Below the pieces are notes generated by a model. It saw only the letters and a program-made list of their open reading frames with translations, was not told the origin of the DNA and ran no database searches. 64,000 nt of DNA from an uncultured Cellulomonas sp. (GTDB lineage: Bacteria; Actinomycetota; Actinomycetes; Actinomycetales; Cellulomonadaceae): positions 124,001-188,000 of the forward strand of contig NZ_CANLTL010000005.1 of NCBI RefSeq assembly GCF_947494015.1, read 5' to 3'. This document shows, one piece after another, positions 18,713 through 27,048 of the stretch; the first letter of the stretch is position 1, and each line of letters starts with the position of its first letter. Both the position numbers and the translations under genes were made by a program.

Positions 18713-19840
18713 GTGAAACGGCGTGGACTCCTCCTGGTCCCCGGAGGGCTGGCGCTCCTCGCGGGTCTGGACGCCGCACTGCTCCTGCTCGGGCTGCCGG
18801 CGCCGGTCACCACCGAGCGGCTCCCGCAGGTGCACGGGCCACTGCTCGTCCTCGGCTTCGTCGCCACGGTGGTCGCGCTGGAGCGTGCAGTGGCCCTCCG
18901 CCGCCTGTGGGGGTACGCCGCACCCGCGGCTCTCGGGGTGGGCGGGCTCGCTCTCCTGGTCCCCGCTCTGCCGCTCGCCGTCGGTCAGGTCTTGATGGTC
19001 GCCGGGACCGCGGTCCAGCTCGCGGTGTATGCCGCCCTGTGGCGGCGCGCGGGGTCCATCGCGCTCGCGACCCAGGCGCTCGGCGCAGTGGCTGCCGCCG
19101 GCTCGGCGGTCCTGTGGCTCGGCGGCGCACCCGTGGCTACCGTGCTGCCCTGGTTCACCGGGTTCCTCATCCTGACGATCGTCGGCGAGCGCGTCGAGCT
19201 CGCCCGCGTCGCACTGCCGCCCGGTGCCGAGCCGCGCGCCTTCGCGTCGTGCGTGGTGCTGTTCGCCGCCGTCGTGGGAACGTCCCTGTGGCCCGATGCC
19301 GCGGTGCCGCTCCTGGGTGCGGCGCTGCTCGCCGTCGTCGGCTGGCTCGGAGTGCACGACGTCGCCCGACGCACCGTCCGCAGCACAGGCCTGCCGCGAT
19401 ACATCGCCTGGTGCCTGCTGGCCGGGTACGCCTGGCTCGCCGTCGCGGGGGCGATCTGGCTGCTGGCGGGACCGGTCACGGAGGGCGGCACCTACGACGC
19501 CGTCGTCCACGCCGTCTTCCTCGGGTTCACGCTCTCGATGGTCATGGCCCACGCGCCGGTGATCCTGCCCGCGGTGCTCGGGCGGCCGCTGCCGTACCGA
19601 CCCCACTTCGGGCTCGCGGTCGGGCTGCTGCATGCATCGCTCGCGCTGCGGGTGCTGGTCGGTGATGCGTACGGCCAGTCATGGGCTCTGCAGACCGGGG
19701 GGACGCTCAACATCGTCGCGCTGTTGACCTTCGTCGCCATGGTCGCCACATCCGCGGCACGCGGCCCCCGGTCAACTGCACCCTCCGGGTCGCCGGACCG
19801 GCGCACGGCCGACCGCGCGTCGGCTGGGAGGGGCGCATGA
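18713..19840 (+). CDS. Polytopic membrane protein, NnrS-like
   Basis: A 375-residue integral membrane protein with about ten hydrophobic helices. Histidines at helix starts (VHGPLLVLGF near residue 38; HAVFLGFTLSMVMAHAPVILP near 260; PHFGLAVGLLHASLALRV near 295) recall NnrS, a heme-copper membrane protein of denitrifiers that protects against NO and nitrosative stress. It overlaps the nirK fusion by 4 bp (ATGA) and shares its promoter. The NnrS resemblance is by histidine pattern and context only; otherwise it is a conserved membrane protein of unknown function. Confidence 0.55.
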   Translation: MKRRGLLLVPGGLALLAGLDAALLLLGLPAPVTTERLPQVHGPLLVLGFVATVVALERAVALRRLWGYAAPAALGVGGLALLVPALPLAVGQVLMVAGTAVQLAVYAALWRRAGSIALATQALGAVAAAGSAVLWLGGAPVATVLPWFTGFLILTIVGERVELARVALPPGAEPRAFASCVVLFAAVVGTSLWPDAAVPLLGAALLAVVGWLGVHDVARRTVRSTGLPRYIAWCLLAGYAWLAVAGAIWLLAGPVTEGGTYDAVVHAVFLGFTLSMVMAHAPVILPAVLGRPLPYRPHFGLAVGLLHASLALRVLVGDAYGQSWALQTGGTLNIVALLTFVAMVATSAARGPRSTAPSGSPDRRTADRASAGRGA

Positions 19841-22542
19841 GGTCCCGTTGGCACGTACGCGCCAACAGCCTCGTGGTCGGTTGGCTCCTGGTCGCGGCCG
19901 TCCTCGCGGGGGCGCACCGCGCGGTGCCGCAGGCGCAGTGGCTCATGGTCCACGCACTGCTGCTGGGCGCGGTCAGCACGGCCATCCTGATCTGGAGCGC
20001 GCACTTCGCCGAGGCACTGCGGCGCCGGCCGCTGCCCGGTGGGCACCGAGGGCAGGCGGTACGGCTCGCGGGGCACACGATCGGCGCGGTCGGCGTGATC
20101 GCCGGGCTGGTCACCGGGATGTGGCCGGTCGTCGTTGCCGGTGCCACCGCTGTCGCGGGCGTCGCGGCAGTGCATCTGGGGGTGCTGCTCGCTCAGAACC
20201 GGCAGCCGATCGCGACCGGCCTCGGGTGGACGACGTGGTACTTCGTCGCCGCCACCGCGACGCTGCCGGTCGGCGCCGCTCTCGGCGCGGTCCTGGCTCG
20301 TCCGGATCTGGCCGGCGATGCAGCGGCCCGCGCCTACGTCGCGCACGTGGTCGTCATGCTGCTCGGCTGGGTCGGCCTGACGGTCGTCGGCACCCTGGCC
20401 ACGCTGTGGCCCACGATGCTCCGGGTCCAGGTCGACGCCGCCGCCCAGCGCGCCGCCCGGCACGCACTCGCCCTCCTGGGTGGTGCGCTGGTCGCCGCGC
20501 TGATCGGCGCGGCGACGGGTGCGCGTCCGGTGACCGCGACGGGCCTCTTCCTGTACGCCGCCGGGATCGCGTGGGCGGTCCGACCGCTCGTCGTGCAGGC
20601 CCGGCACCGCCCACCGGCCGCGTTCGCGCCGTGGTCGGTCGGGTTCGCGATGCTCTGGTTGCTCGGTGCCGTGCTCACGTGGGCATGGGGGATCGGATCG
20701 GCCGTCGACTGGCCGGCGGCGCAGGCGTCCTTCGGCCCGGTCCTCGCGCCGCTCGCGGTCGGGTTCGCCGCCCAGGTGCTGCTCGGAGCACTGTGCCATC
20801 TGGGCCCGATGGTGCTCGGAGGCGGTCCGGCGGCGGTCCGGACAGCGATCGCGCTGGTCGATCGCGGGGCGACCGCCCGGGTCGTCCTGACCAACGGCGG
20901 GTTGCTGCTCTTCGTGCTTCCTGCGCCGAGCCTCGTCCGCGTGGGCGTCTCGGTGGTCGTCCTCGCCGCGCTCGCGGCCACTCCGGTGCTCCTCGTGCGC
21001 GCGGCCGTGGCGTCCCGCCGGGCGGCGCGGCGTGCCGCGCAGCCCGGCGCGCCCACCGGTCCGGTGGCCGTGGCCGCCGCCGAGCTGCTCGTGCCCCCGC
21101 GACGGCGCAGGCTCGGCCCCGGCGTCGTCGGGGCGGCGACGCTCGCGCTCGTCGTCGCTGTCGGGGTGGCGGCCGACCCGGCGGCCGCCGGCTGGGGCAG
21201 CTCCGCCGACAACGGTGTCGCCCCCACGGGTCGCGTGGTCGAGGTCGCCGTCGAGGCCGGTGACATGCGGTTCACCCCGGACGCCGTCCGCGTCGACGCC
21301 GGGGACCGGCTCGTCCTGGTGGTCACCAACACCGACGACGCCGTGCACGACCTGGTGCTCGACTCCGGCGTGAGCAGCGGCCGCCTCGCCGCCGGCGCGA
21401 CCACCCGCGTGGACGTGGGGACCGTGGGCCGGTCGCTGGACGGCTGGTGCTCGGTGGCCGGACACCGGCAGATGGGCATGGTGCTGCGGGTCGTCGTCGA
21501 CGGCGGCGCGGGAGGCGAGCGGCCCGACACCGCCGGCGATCCGGCGGCCGACGAGATCGACGACGCACATCACGGGCAGGCGCACGCGGATGAGGGGTCG
21601 CTGGCCCGACCTGCCCCGTCCGCGCGCGAAGACCTCGACCTGCGTGGGGAGCCGGGGCCCGGATCGGCTCCGTACGACCCCGTGCTCGCGCCCGCGTCGC
21701 CGGGAACGACCCACCGGGTGACGCTCGCGGTGCAGGAGGTCCAGCGCGAGGTCGCGCCCGGCGTCCGGCAGACGCTGTGGACCTACGGCGGGACCGCCCC
21801 GGGGCCGACGCTGCGCGGGGCCGTCGGCGACACGTTCGAGATCACGCTCGTCAACGACGGCTCGATCGGGCACTCCATCGACTTCCACGCGGGCGCACTC
21901 GCCCCGGACGAGCCGATGCGCACCATCGAGCCCGGTGAGTCCCTCACGTACACCTTCACCGCCACCCGGTCCGGCATCTGGATGTACCACTGCTCCACCG
22001 CGCCGCTCTCCCTGCACATCGCGAACGGGATGTTCGGTGCCGTCGTCATCGACCCGCCCGACCTGCCCGCGGTGGACCGGGAGTACCTGCTCGTGCAGTC
22101 CGAGCTGTACCTCGGTCCGCAGGGCGGCATCGCCGACGCGGACGCGATCTCCGCCGAACGGCCCGACGCCGTCGCGTTCAACGGCTACCCCGGCCAGTAC
22201 GACCACGCACCGCTGACCGCCCGGGTCGGGGAGCGGGTCCGGTTGTGGGTGCTCGACGCCGGCCCGAACCGGCCCAGCGCATTCCACGTGGTCGGTGGGC
22301 AGTTCGACACCGTCTACCTCGAGGGCGCCTACCAGCTCGGTGGCCCGACTGCTGCCCGTGGTGCGGAAGCCGCCGGCACCGGGACGGGCGGCGCGCAGGT
22401 GCTCGGCCTCCTCCCGGCACAGGGCGGGTTCGCCGAGCTCACCTTCTCCGAGGCCGGCACCTACCCGTTCGTCAGCCATCTCATGGTCGACGCCGAGCGG
22501 GGCGCCCACGGTCTCGTCGAGGTCCGAGACGCCTCCCCATGA
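19837..22542 (+). CDS. nirK: Tripartite membrane-anchored copper nitrite reductase (membrane domain + cupredoxin + NirK)
   Basis: Reduces nitrite to NO outside the membrane. Of 901 residues, about 1-430 form a polytopic domain (VHALLLGAVSTAILIWSAHF; GALCHLGPMVLGGG). Residues 465-555 are a plastocyanin-like domain with type-1 copper ligands H504, C538, H543 and M546 or M548. From about 620 comes the two-domain NirK. All ligands are present: type-1 copper H679, C719, H727, M732; type-2 copper H684, H718, H881; catalytic D682 and H817. The extra cupredoxin probably passes electrons to the NirK type-1 site, and the membrane part may draw them from quinol. Start ATG 19837 overlaps the upstream stop. 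Confidence 0.9.
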   Translation: MRSRWHVRANSLVVGWLLVAAVLAGAHRAVPQAQWLMVHALLLGAVSTAILIWSAHFAEALRRRPLPGGHRGQAVRLAGHTIGAVGVIAGLVTGMWPVVVAGATAVAGVAAVHLGVLLAQNRQPIATGLGWTTWYFVAATATLPVGAALGAVLARPDLAGDAAARAYVAHVVVMLLGWVGLTVVGTLATLWPTMLRVQVDAAAQRAARHALALLGGALVAALIGAATGARPVTATGLFLYAAGIAWAVRPLVVQARHRPPAAFAPWSVGFAMLWLLGAVLTWAWGIGSAVDWPAAQASFGPVLAPLAVGFAAQVLLGALCHLGPMVLGGGPAAVRTAIALVDRGATARVVLTNGGLLLFVLPAPSLVRVGVSVVVLAALAATPVLLVRAAVASRRAARRAAQPGAPTGPVAVAAAELLVPPRRRRLGPGVVGAATLALVVAVGVAADPAAAGWGSSADNGVAPTGRVVEVAVEAGDMRFTPDAVRVDAGDRLVLVVTNTDDAVHDLVLDSGVSSGRLAAGATTRVDVGTVGRSLDGWCSVAGHRQMGMVLRVVVDGGAGGERPDTAGDPAADEIDDAHHGQAHADEGSLARPAPSAREDLDLRGEPGPGSAPYDPVLAPASPGTTHRVTLAVQEVQREVAPGVRQTLWTYGGTAPGPTLRGAVGDTFEITLVNDGSIGHSIDFHAGALAPDEPMRTIEPGESLTYTFTATRSGIWMYHCSTAPLSLHIANGMFGAVVIDPPDLPAVDREYLLVQSELYLGPQGGIADADAISAERPDAVAFNGYPGQYDHAPLTARVGERVRLWVLDAGPNRPSAFHVVGGQFDTVYLEGAYQLGGPTAARGAEAAGTGTGGAQVLGLLPAQGGFAELTFSEAGTYPFVSHLMVDAERGAHGLVEVRDASP

Positions 22543-22601
22543 CTGCCTCGACACCACACCGCCGCACGGACGCACCTGCGTCGCCAACGAGAGGAATCGC
22601 C

Positions 22602-23015
22602 ATGACCATCCAGACCCCGTCCGAGTCCCAGTTCCAGGCCGGCCGTCAGACCGACGGCGCCGCGGTGCAGGTCACGTCCGACGGCGGGTGCGGGTGCGGC
22701 GGCTGCGGGTGCGGTGGCGCTGCCGGTGGCCCGGACGTCGTGGTGATCGGCACCGGAGCACGCGCGTCCTCGGGGGGCCTCGCCCTCGTCGACCTGGACC
22801 TGCGCCCGATGAGCCGCGAGCAGCGCCACGAGACCGTGTTCGCGGCCGTGGCCGCACTCGTCCCCGGTGAGGCCTTCGTGCTCGCCGTCGACCACGACCC
22901 GGTGCCGCTCCGCGAGCGTCTGCTGGCGCAGGAGGTCGGCGAGCTGGGCTGGACCTACCTGCAGTCCGGACCGGACCTGTGGCGCGTGCAGGTCTCGCGG
23001 GTCACCTGCTGCTGA
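22602..23015 (+). CDS. DUF2249 protein with a cysteine-rich N-terminal linker
   Basis: A 137-residue protein. Residues 28-43 read GGCGCGGCGCGG-like, four cysteines spaced CxC-x2-CxC that could hold a metal. From about residue 58 a DUF2249 domain follows (LVDLDLRPMSREQRHETVFAAV, FVLAVDHDPVPLRERL, WTYLQSGPDLWRVQVSR), and the protein ends in CC. DUF2249 proteins recur in denitrification and hemerythrin contexts, and here it follows nirK by 59 bp. The ATG at 22602 has GAGAGGA 7 nt upstream. The function is unknown; a redox or NO-related metal protein is an inference from context. Confidence 0.75.
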   Translation: MTIQTPSESQFQAGRQTDGAAVQVTSDGGCGCGGCGCGGAAGGPDVVVIGTGARASSGGLALVDLDLRPMSREQRHETVFAAVAALVPGEAFVLAVDHDPVPLRERLLAQEVGELGWTYLQSGPDLWRVQVSRVTCC

Positions 23016-23451
23016 CGGCGGACGCACCGACAGCGGCGTGGACCTCCGGACGCCGTCGGCGGTCGCGTGCTGATGTCCGGGGGGCCGCTACGCTGCCGGG
23101 GGCTGAGTGGAGCGCGACACCGCTCCTGCGCAAGGCGCCCCGTGCATCGCGGCGGGGTCGACCCACGCCCGAGGCGGCGAGCGGCTGGGGATGACTGAAT
23201 CGCTGTCGCAGACGAGCTTCCACTGAACCCGGGGCGGTTCAACCCCTTGAGCCCGCCTTCGTTCGCGAGACGCGGACCTGTGCGCCGTCAGGGGTGGCCC
23301 GCTGACCGTGACGTCGACCTCCATCAGACCCAGGGCGGTTCAGGCGTCGGTGCCAGCGCGACCTTCGTCGTCACACTCCCGCCAACTAGCGAGACGCGCC
23401 CTAGCACCCCGGGTTGATCACCCGAACTGGGCGAGTAGTGCCGATGGCCGC
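23016..23451. other. Non-coding junction between the nitrite locus and the decayed island
   Basis: About 435 bp without a credible gene. Two words recur in the same order: GGGCGGTTCA at about 23232 and 23333, and GCGAGACGCG at 23265 and 23389. CGGGT-TGATC-ACCCG at about 23410 is a small inverted repeat. This may mark an old insertion junction. Confidence 0.4.
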
Positions 23452-23700
23452 TTAGGTCGTCAGCGCGCGGGCGACTTCAGCCTCGGGTAAGTCGAGTGCG
23501 TCGTCGAGGAGCCGGGTCAGCAAGGCCATGGTGGGGATGAGGTGGTAGACGCTGAACTCGATCAGGGGAGCGTCTGTGCGGTCTTCGTCGCGCCATAGGG
23601 CAGCCCAGTAGCACTCAAGGAGTGGGTTGTAGCCCCAGATCGACTGCTCGGCCCAGCCGGGCAGGTTGATGTCGCGCACAGATTCGTCGATGAGGCTCAT
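23452..23700 (-). CDS. Hypothetical protein, last gene of the five-gene island operon
   Basis: An 82-residue soluble protein rich in Trp, Leu and acidic residues (LPGWAEQSIWGYNPLLECYWAALW). The ATG overlaps the stop of the upstream 449-residue gene by 4 bp. I do not recognise a family. The tight overlaps and the low-hydrophobicity composition suggest a real gene belonging to a mobile-element accessory operon. Confidence 0.6.
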   Translation of the reverse strand: MSLIDESVRDINLPGWAEQSIWGYNPLLECYWAALWRDEDRTDAPLIEFSVYHLIPTMALLTRLLDDALDLPEAEVARALTT

Positions 23701-25046
23701 GCGTCCACCTGAAGACCGATGGGCTCGACGCCGACCATCCGGTCCGCCGCGGCATGCCCGAGCACCGGCCCCTGAGTCGGCTTCGGGCTCGGGTGACTGC
23801 GGACGCTCTGGTACAGCTTTCCGACCTCGTCGAGCTGACGCGCCGATGCGGGAGCGAGCCTGCCGTCCAGGCGTGCTTGCACGAGCGCGGGGTGGTCAGT
23901 GATCTCGTCACCGGTCAGGGTGCGCGCGGGGACGTAGACGGTGCTTGTGCGGTTGATGGCGGCAAAGGTGCGCGCGTTGTACTCCGCGACCTCGGTCATC
24001 AGTACGACGGCGCCCCCGAACGCTGCGCCGGTGCGCCGGGCGTCGCTGTCGGATTGGAGGGAGCGGCCGGCTTCGCCTAACGGGGCGACGGCGGGAAGGA
24101 GGCGGGCCAAACCGGTCAAGTCGTCGTGGACGACGTCGTCGCGTGGGACAGGGCTGACCATGCCTGCCAGCTTGGCGCTGAGTTCCTGCCAGCTTTTCCC
24201 GCGGGCGATCAGCGGTGCGGCAGGCCCGTCAGGGCCGGCGTGGAAGACGGCGGCGTGGGCGTGTACGGCGACGCCGATCGTGGCGAGGTCGCGCAGGGTG
24301 GCGATGGAGCGCTCCGGTGAGTTCATCTGCTCCCAGGCGCGGTGCCGTACCCGTAGGAGGCGGTCGGTGAGCTCGACCAGCACGTCGCCGGTACGCACGC
24401 GGGTAGCGACAAGGCCGAGGTGTGGCAGCGCGTACGGATCTGCGGGCCCAGCCGCTTGGGCGAGGCCCCTCGCGGCAAGGGCGACGTCCTGCATGCCGGG
24501 AAGCCATGCGCGCACGGTTGGCCACGGCACACCGGTCTGACCCACGCGTAGCGCCAGAGCGTCCTCGACCGACGCGGTGGTGAGTGCGAGGGCGGCGACG
24601 TGGGAGAGGCCGGCGTCGCGCACGGCGTTGGACTCCAGGAGGTGGGCGACCGGCGTGCGTGGGGAACCGGCAGCGTCGTGATGGACGGCGATGAGATCGG
24701 TGGCTGCGCGCAGGGTCTTGGCGGACCGGCCCCAGGCGCTGTGCGGGCCGTCGAGCAGGGAAGGGTGCGGACGGTCGGCGCCGATGGTGGCCGTGATTGC
24801 CTCAGCGAGGTGGAGCGCGGCGGCTTCGACGGGGTCGGGGTGCAGGGCGGATCGCATCCCGGCGGCTCGCCCCGGGGTGAGGAGTGCCCAGATGTGAGCT
24901 TCGAGGGCGGACAGGACGGCGTGCCTGTCGGTCACCATGGACAGCGCGCTGGCTCGGTCGTCCAGCCGTACGTTCGTCGACCGGGATCCTTCTTCGACCA
25001 GCGCGGCGGTCTGGACGAGCAGCCGCCGATAGGTGACGTCAGTCAT
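23697..25046 (-). CDS. Hypothetical helical protein of 449 residues
   Basis: An alanine-rich, mostly helical soluble protein with no signal peptide or membrane segment. No catalytic motif is recognised. A segment near residues 320-385 (AEYNARTFAAINR; ARTLTGDEITDHPALVQARLDGRLAP) looks like the best-conserved part. It sits within an operon whose genes all overlap (4 bp downstream, 8 bp upstream), next to conjugation pseudogenes, so it is probably an accessory gene of an integrative element. Function unknown. Confidence 0.65.
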   Translation of the reverse strand: MTDVTYRRLLVQTAALVEEGSRSTNVRLDDRASALSMVTDRHAVLSALEAHIWALLTPGRAAGMRSALHPDPVEAAALHLAEAITATIGADRPHPSLLDGPHSAWGRSAKTLRAATDLIAVHHDAAGSPRTPVAHLLESNAVRDAGLSHVAALALTTASVEDALALRVGQTGVPWPTVRAWLPGMQDVALAARGLAQAAGPADPYALPHLGLVATRVRTGDVLVELTDRLLRVRHRAWEQMNSPERSIATLRDLATIGVAVHAHAAVFHAGPDGPAAPLIARGKSWQELSAKLAGMVSPVPRDDVVHDDLTGLARLLPAVAPLGEAGRSLQSDSDARRTGAAFGGAVVLMTEVAEYNARTFAAINRTSTVYVPARTLTGDEITDHPALVQARLDGRLAPASARQLDEVGKLYQSVRSHPSPKPTQGPVLGHAAADRMVGVEPIGLQVDA

Positions 25047-25467
25047 GCCGGCGCCCAGTGCCCCGGTCCCTGGCGCGGCGTAGTGCGGACGCGGCGTCGC
25101 CGAGGGTCAGGACTTTGTCGATCGACATGTCCGTGTCGGTCATCCGCTCGACCCGGGCGAGGGCCGCGGTGGTGAGCTGGTCGATGATCAGTCGTGCTTG
25201 TGGAGTGCCGTCGGCGGGGGCCAGTGGGCCGAGATCGACTGCCGCGCACCGGGCGGGCAGTCCCTGGTCGGCCCGCTCGAGGTGGTCCTGCGCGTCGCGC
25301 AGGTCGGCGGCCGCGTAGATGACGTCCAGGGCGTCAATCAGCGGTAGCGCGTCGGCGAGGTTCAGGGCGGCGCGACCCGCGGCGTGGGTCAGCGTCCAGA
25401 TGCCCTCCCATCCCGGATCGGCGCGGTCGGTCAGCACATTGGCCGGCGCAGTCCACGTCACGGTCAT
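25039..25467 (-). CDS. Hypothetical protein of 142 residues
   Basis: A soluble protein, 142 residues, Ala/Asp-rich with a Trp-containing N-terminus (WTAPANVLTDRADPGWEGIW) and a helical C-terminus. It overlaps the 449-residue gene by 8 bp and the upstream 35-residue gene by 4 bp. No family recognised. Part of the same island operon. Confidence 0.6.
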   Translation of the reverse strand: MTVTWTAPANVLTDRADPGWEGIWTLTHAAGRAALNLADALPLIDALDVIYAAADLRDAQDHLERADQGLPARCAAVDLGPLAPADGTPQARLIIDQLTTAALARVERMTDTDMSIDKVLTLGDAASALRRARDRGTGRRHD

Positions 25468-25571
25468 CGCCGCTCACCTTCCAGGTCAGGTCGATCCACT
25501 GCCGGGGTGTCGTCAGTGATGGTGTGCATCAGCAGGTAGGCGCCGGTCGCTGCAACGTGGCACGCCGTCAT
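25464..25571 (-). CDS. Very short overlapping ORF (35 residues) in the island operon
   Basis: An ATG at 25571 overlaps the TGA of the 143-residue gene by one base (TGATG), and its own stop overlaps the ATG of the 142-residue gene by 4 bp. The product begins MTACHVAATGAYLLMHTI and is too short to classify. The precise coupling at both ends is the argument that it is translated, as a small protein or to pass ribosomes along. Confidence 0.45.
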   Translation of the reverse strand: MTACHVAATGAYLLMHTITDDTPAVDRPDLEGERR

Positions 25572-26002
25572 CACCGGCGAGGTATGTCCGGCCACGGGTG
25601 CAGCTGGCCTGAGCGGGACAGCTGCACGGTGCGGTCCGAGCCGAGGTCGATGGCGGTGTCCATGTGGCTGCCGCCGGTGTAAGCCAACGCGGCCAAGACC
25701 AGGTCCAGGCGCTCTCGGTCCAGTCCGGTGACAACGCCGACGATGTCGACCGGCAGGGCATCGACCAGCGCAGCGACCAAACTGAGGACCCGCCGCTCCC
25801 CAGCAGACAGGGCTGACGCCTGCCGCAGCGCCGCCCCGCCCAACCAGACCCGGTCCGTGCCGTCGTGGACAATCCACGGGTAACCGTCGGCGGCGAAGCG
25901 TCCGCCGAACGCCCGCGACAGCAGCTCGACCGCCGCCATGTCCGGGTATGAGCCGGCCGCCCAGGCCCGTAGGACCTCCACCGTTGTCGCCGTCGTCCTC
26001 AT
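25571..26002 (-). CDS. Hypothetical protein of 143 residues, first gene of the island operon
   Basis: A soluble protein starting MRTTATTVEVLRAWAAGSYP, with GGAGGGGA-type Shine-Dalgarno just upstream. It contains segments VELLSRAFGGRFAADGYPWI and LAALAYTGGSHMDTAIDLG. It leads five genes (26002 to 23452) that overlap one another. The family is not recognised; such proteins travel with actinobacterial conjugative elements. Confidence 0.6.
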   Translation of the reverse strand: MRTTATTVEVLRAWAAGSYPDMAAVELLSRAFGGRFAADGYPWIVHDGTDRVWLGGAALRQASALSAGERRVLSLVAALVDALPVDIVGVVTGLDRERLDLVLAALAYTGGSHMDTAIDLGSDRTVQLSRSGQLHPWPDIPRR

Positions 26003-26541
26003 CGCGTCCCCTCCACCTCACCGGCCGAGCGTCACGGCGGTCGCCGCGGCTCGTGGTCCACGGTCGTCGTCGATGGGCGTCAACGAGCCACGCCGAACCT
26101 GGCTCTGTGGACGACGACGACCCATCAGCAGGTGGGCAGAACGCCCAGCAACACCGACCGACGGCGGAGGTGGTCCGTGTCGGCGTCGCGGGTCACGCGT
26201 GAGTCGGCGATGAGGCCGGGATGGGCAAGAGGATCCGGGACACCTCTGGCACTGATGGAAACCGCCCTTGTCGCACCTCGGCTCCATGCTGGCGCGGCAC
26301 GGAGGCGCTGCTGCCGGCGCGCCCCCGTATCGGACATGAGCGGCTCGCCCCGGCCCCTTACTGGTGATGCCTGCAGACGGCATCGACGAGCACCTTCGGC
26401 GGCATGTCCGCGTGCCGGGCGAGTCCTGCGCAACGCCGTACGGGCACCCGGTGCCGTGTGCCCGCCCGACTTGTTGTCGTGCTCCGGGCGTTGTTGCGGC
26501 AGCAGCCTCCCCGACACCACGCGGGACTGCTGCAGGGCTCG
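26003..26541. other. Non-coding or eroded stretch in the decayed island
   Basis: About 540 bp between the island operon and the peroxidase pseudogene. Open frames on both strands are Arg/Pro/Ser-rich and look like shadows. No insertion-sequence ends or transposase remnants were recognised. Confidence 0.4.
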
Positions 26542-26556
26542 TTGACACTCTGTCAA
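26542..26556. repeat. Perfect inverted repeat TTGACA-CTC-TGTCAA
   Basis: A 6-bp perfect inverted repeat with a 3-bp spacer, just at the 5' edge of the recognisable peroxidase homology. TTGACA is also a consensus -35 hexamer, so it may be a relic promoter/operator of the pseudogene. Confidence 0.35.
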
Positions 26557-27048
26557 CCGGTCCTGCAGCAGTCCCCGCTGACGACCATCCGTGGCGACCG
26601 AGTCGCCCTGTCGGACTACAGCGATCGCGTGACGCTGGTCGTCAACGCCGCGTCCCGGTGCGGCCTGACGCCGCAGTACGCCCAGCTCGAGGACTTGCAG
26701 CGGACGTACGGGTCGCGCGGCTTCGCGGTTCTCGGCTTCCCGAGCGACGACTTCGAGCAGGAGCCGGGCAGCCGCGAGGAGATCGAGACGTTCTGCTCGA
26801 TGACGTAGGGGGTCACCCTCCCGATGTTCGACAAGGTCGCTGTCAACGGCCCAGCGCGGCATCCGCTGTTCGCCGCCCTGACTCAGGTGCCCGACGCCGC
26901 CGGAGAGGCCGGCGACGTGCGGTGGAACTTCGGGAAGTTCCTCCTGACCCCGGCCGGTGACGTGCACCGCTTCCGCTCCGGCGTGGAGCCGCTGGCCCCC
27001 TAGATCGTCGCCCTCATCGAGGCGTCGCTCCCTCAGAGCGGCGACTGA
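26542..27048 (+). pseudogene. Glutathione peroxidase/thiol peroxidase pseudogene with two amber stops
   Basis: The frame encodes a glutathione-peroxidase-family protein: LTTIRGDRVALSDYSDRVT, the active-site segment LVVNAASRCGLTPQYAQLE (catalytic cysteine codon at 26659), GFPSDDFEQEPGSREEIETF, then after a stop GVTLPMFDKVAVNGPARHPL and RWNFGKFLLTPAGDVHRF. TAG at 26806-26808 replaces a tyrosine normally found in the FCS-x-YGV motif. A second TAG at 27001-27003 lies where most members have Gln/Glu. The normal start is also not evident. It is probably inactive; family members reduce peroxides. Confidence 0.8.

Noticed and set aside
19492-22587. A 1031-codon minus-strand frame opposite nirK
   Set aside because: Shadow frame rich in Arg/Gly/His without domains; the plus-strand protein has complete copper sites.
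22687-22740. Short CG-rich repeats in the DUF2249 gene considered as a repeat array
   Set aside because: They encode a Cys/Gly metal-binding-like linker in frame; no spacer-repeat structure, so not CRISPR. No CRISPR array was seen in the window.
26018-26967. Minus-strand frames through the peroxidase pseudogene
   Set aside because: Arg/Pro-rich shadows with no recognisable domain.
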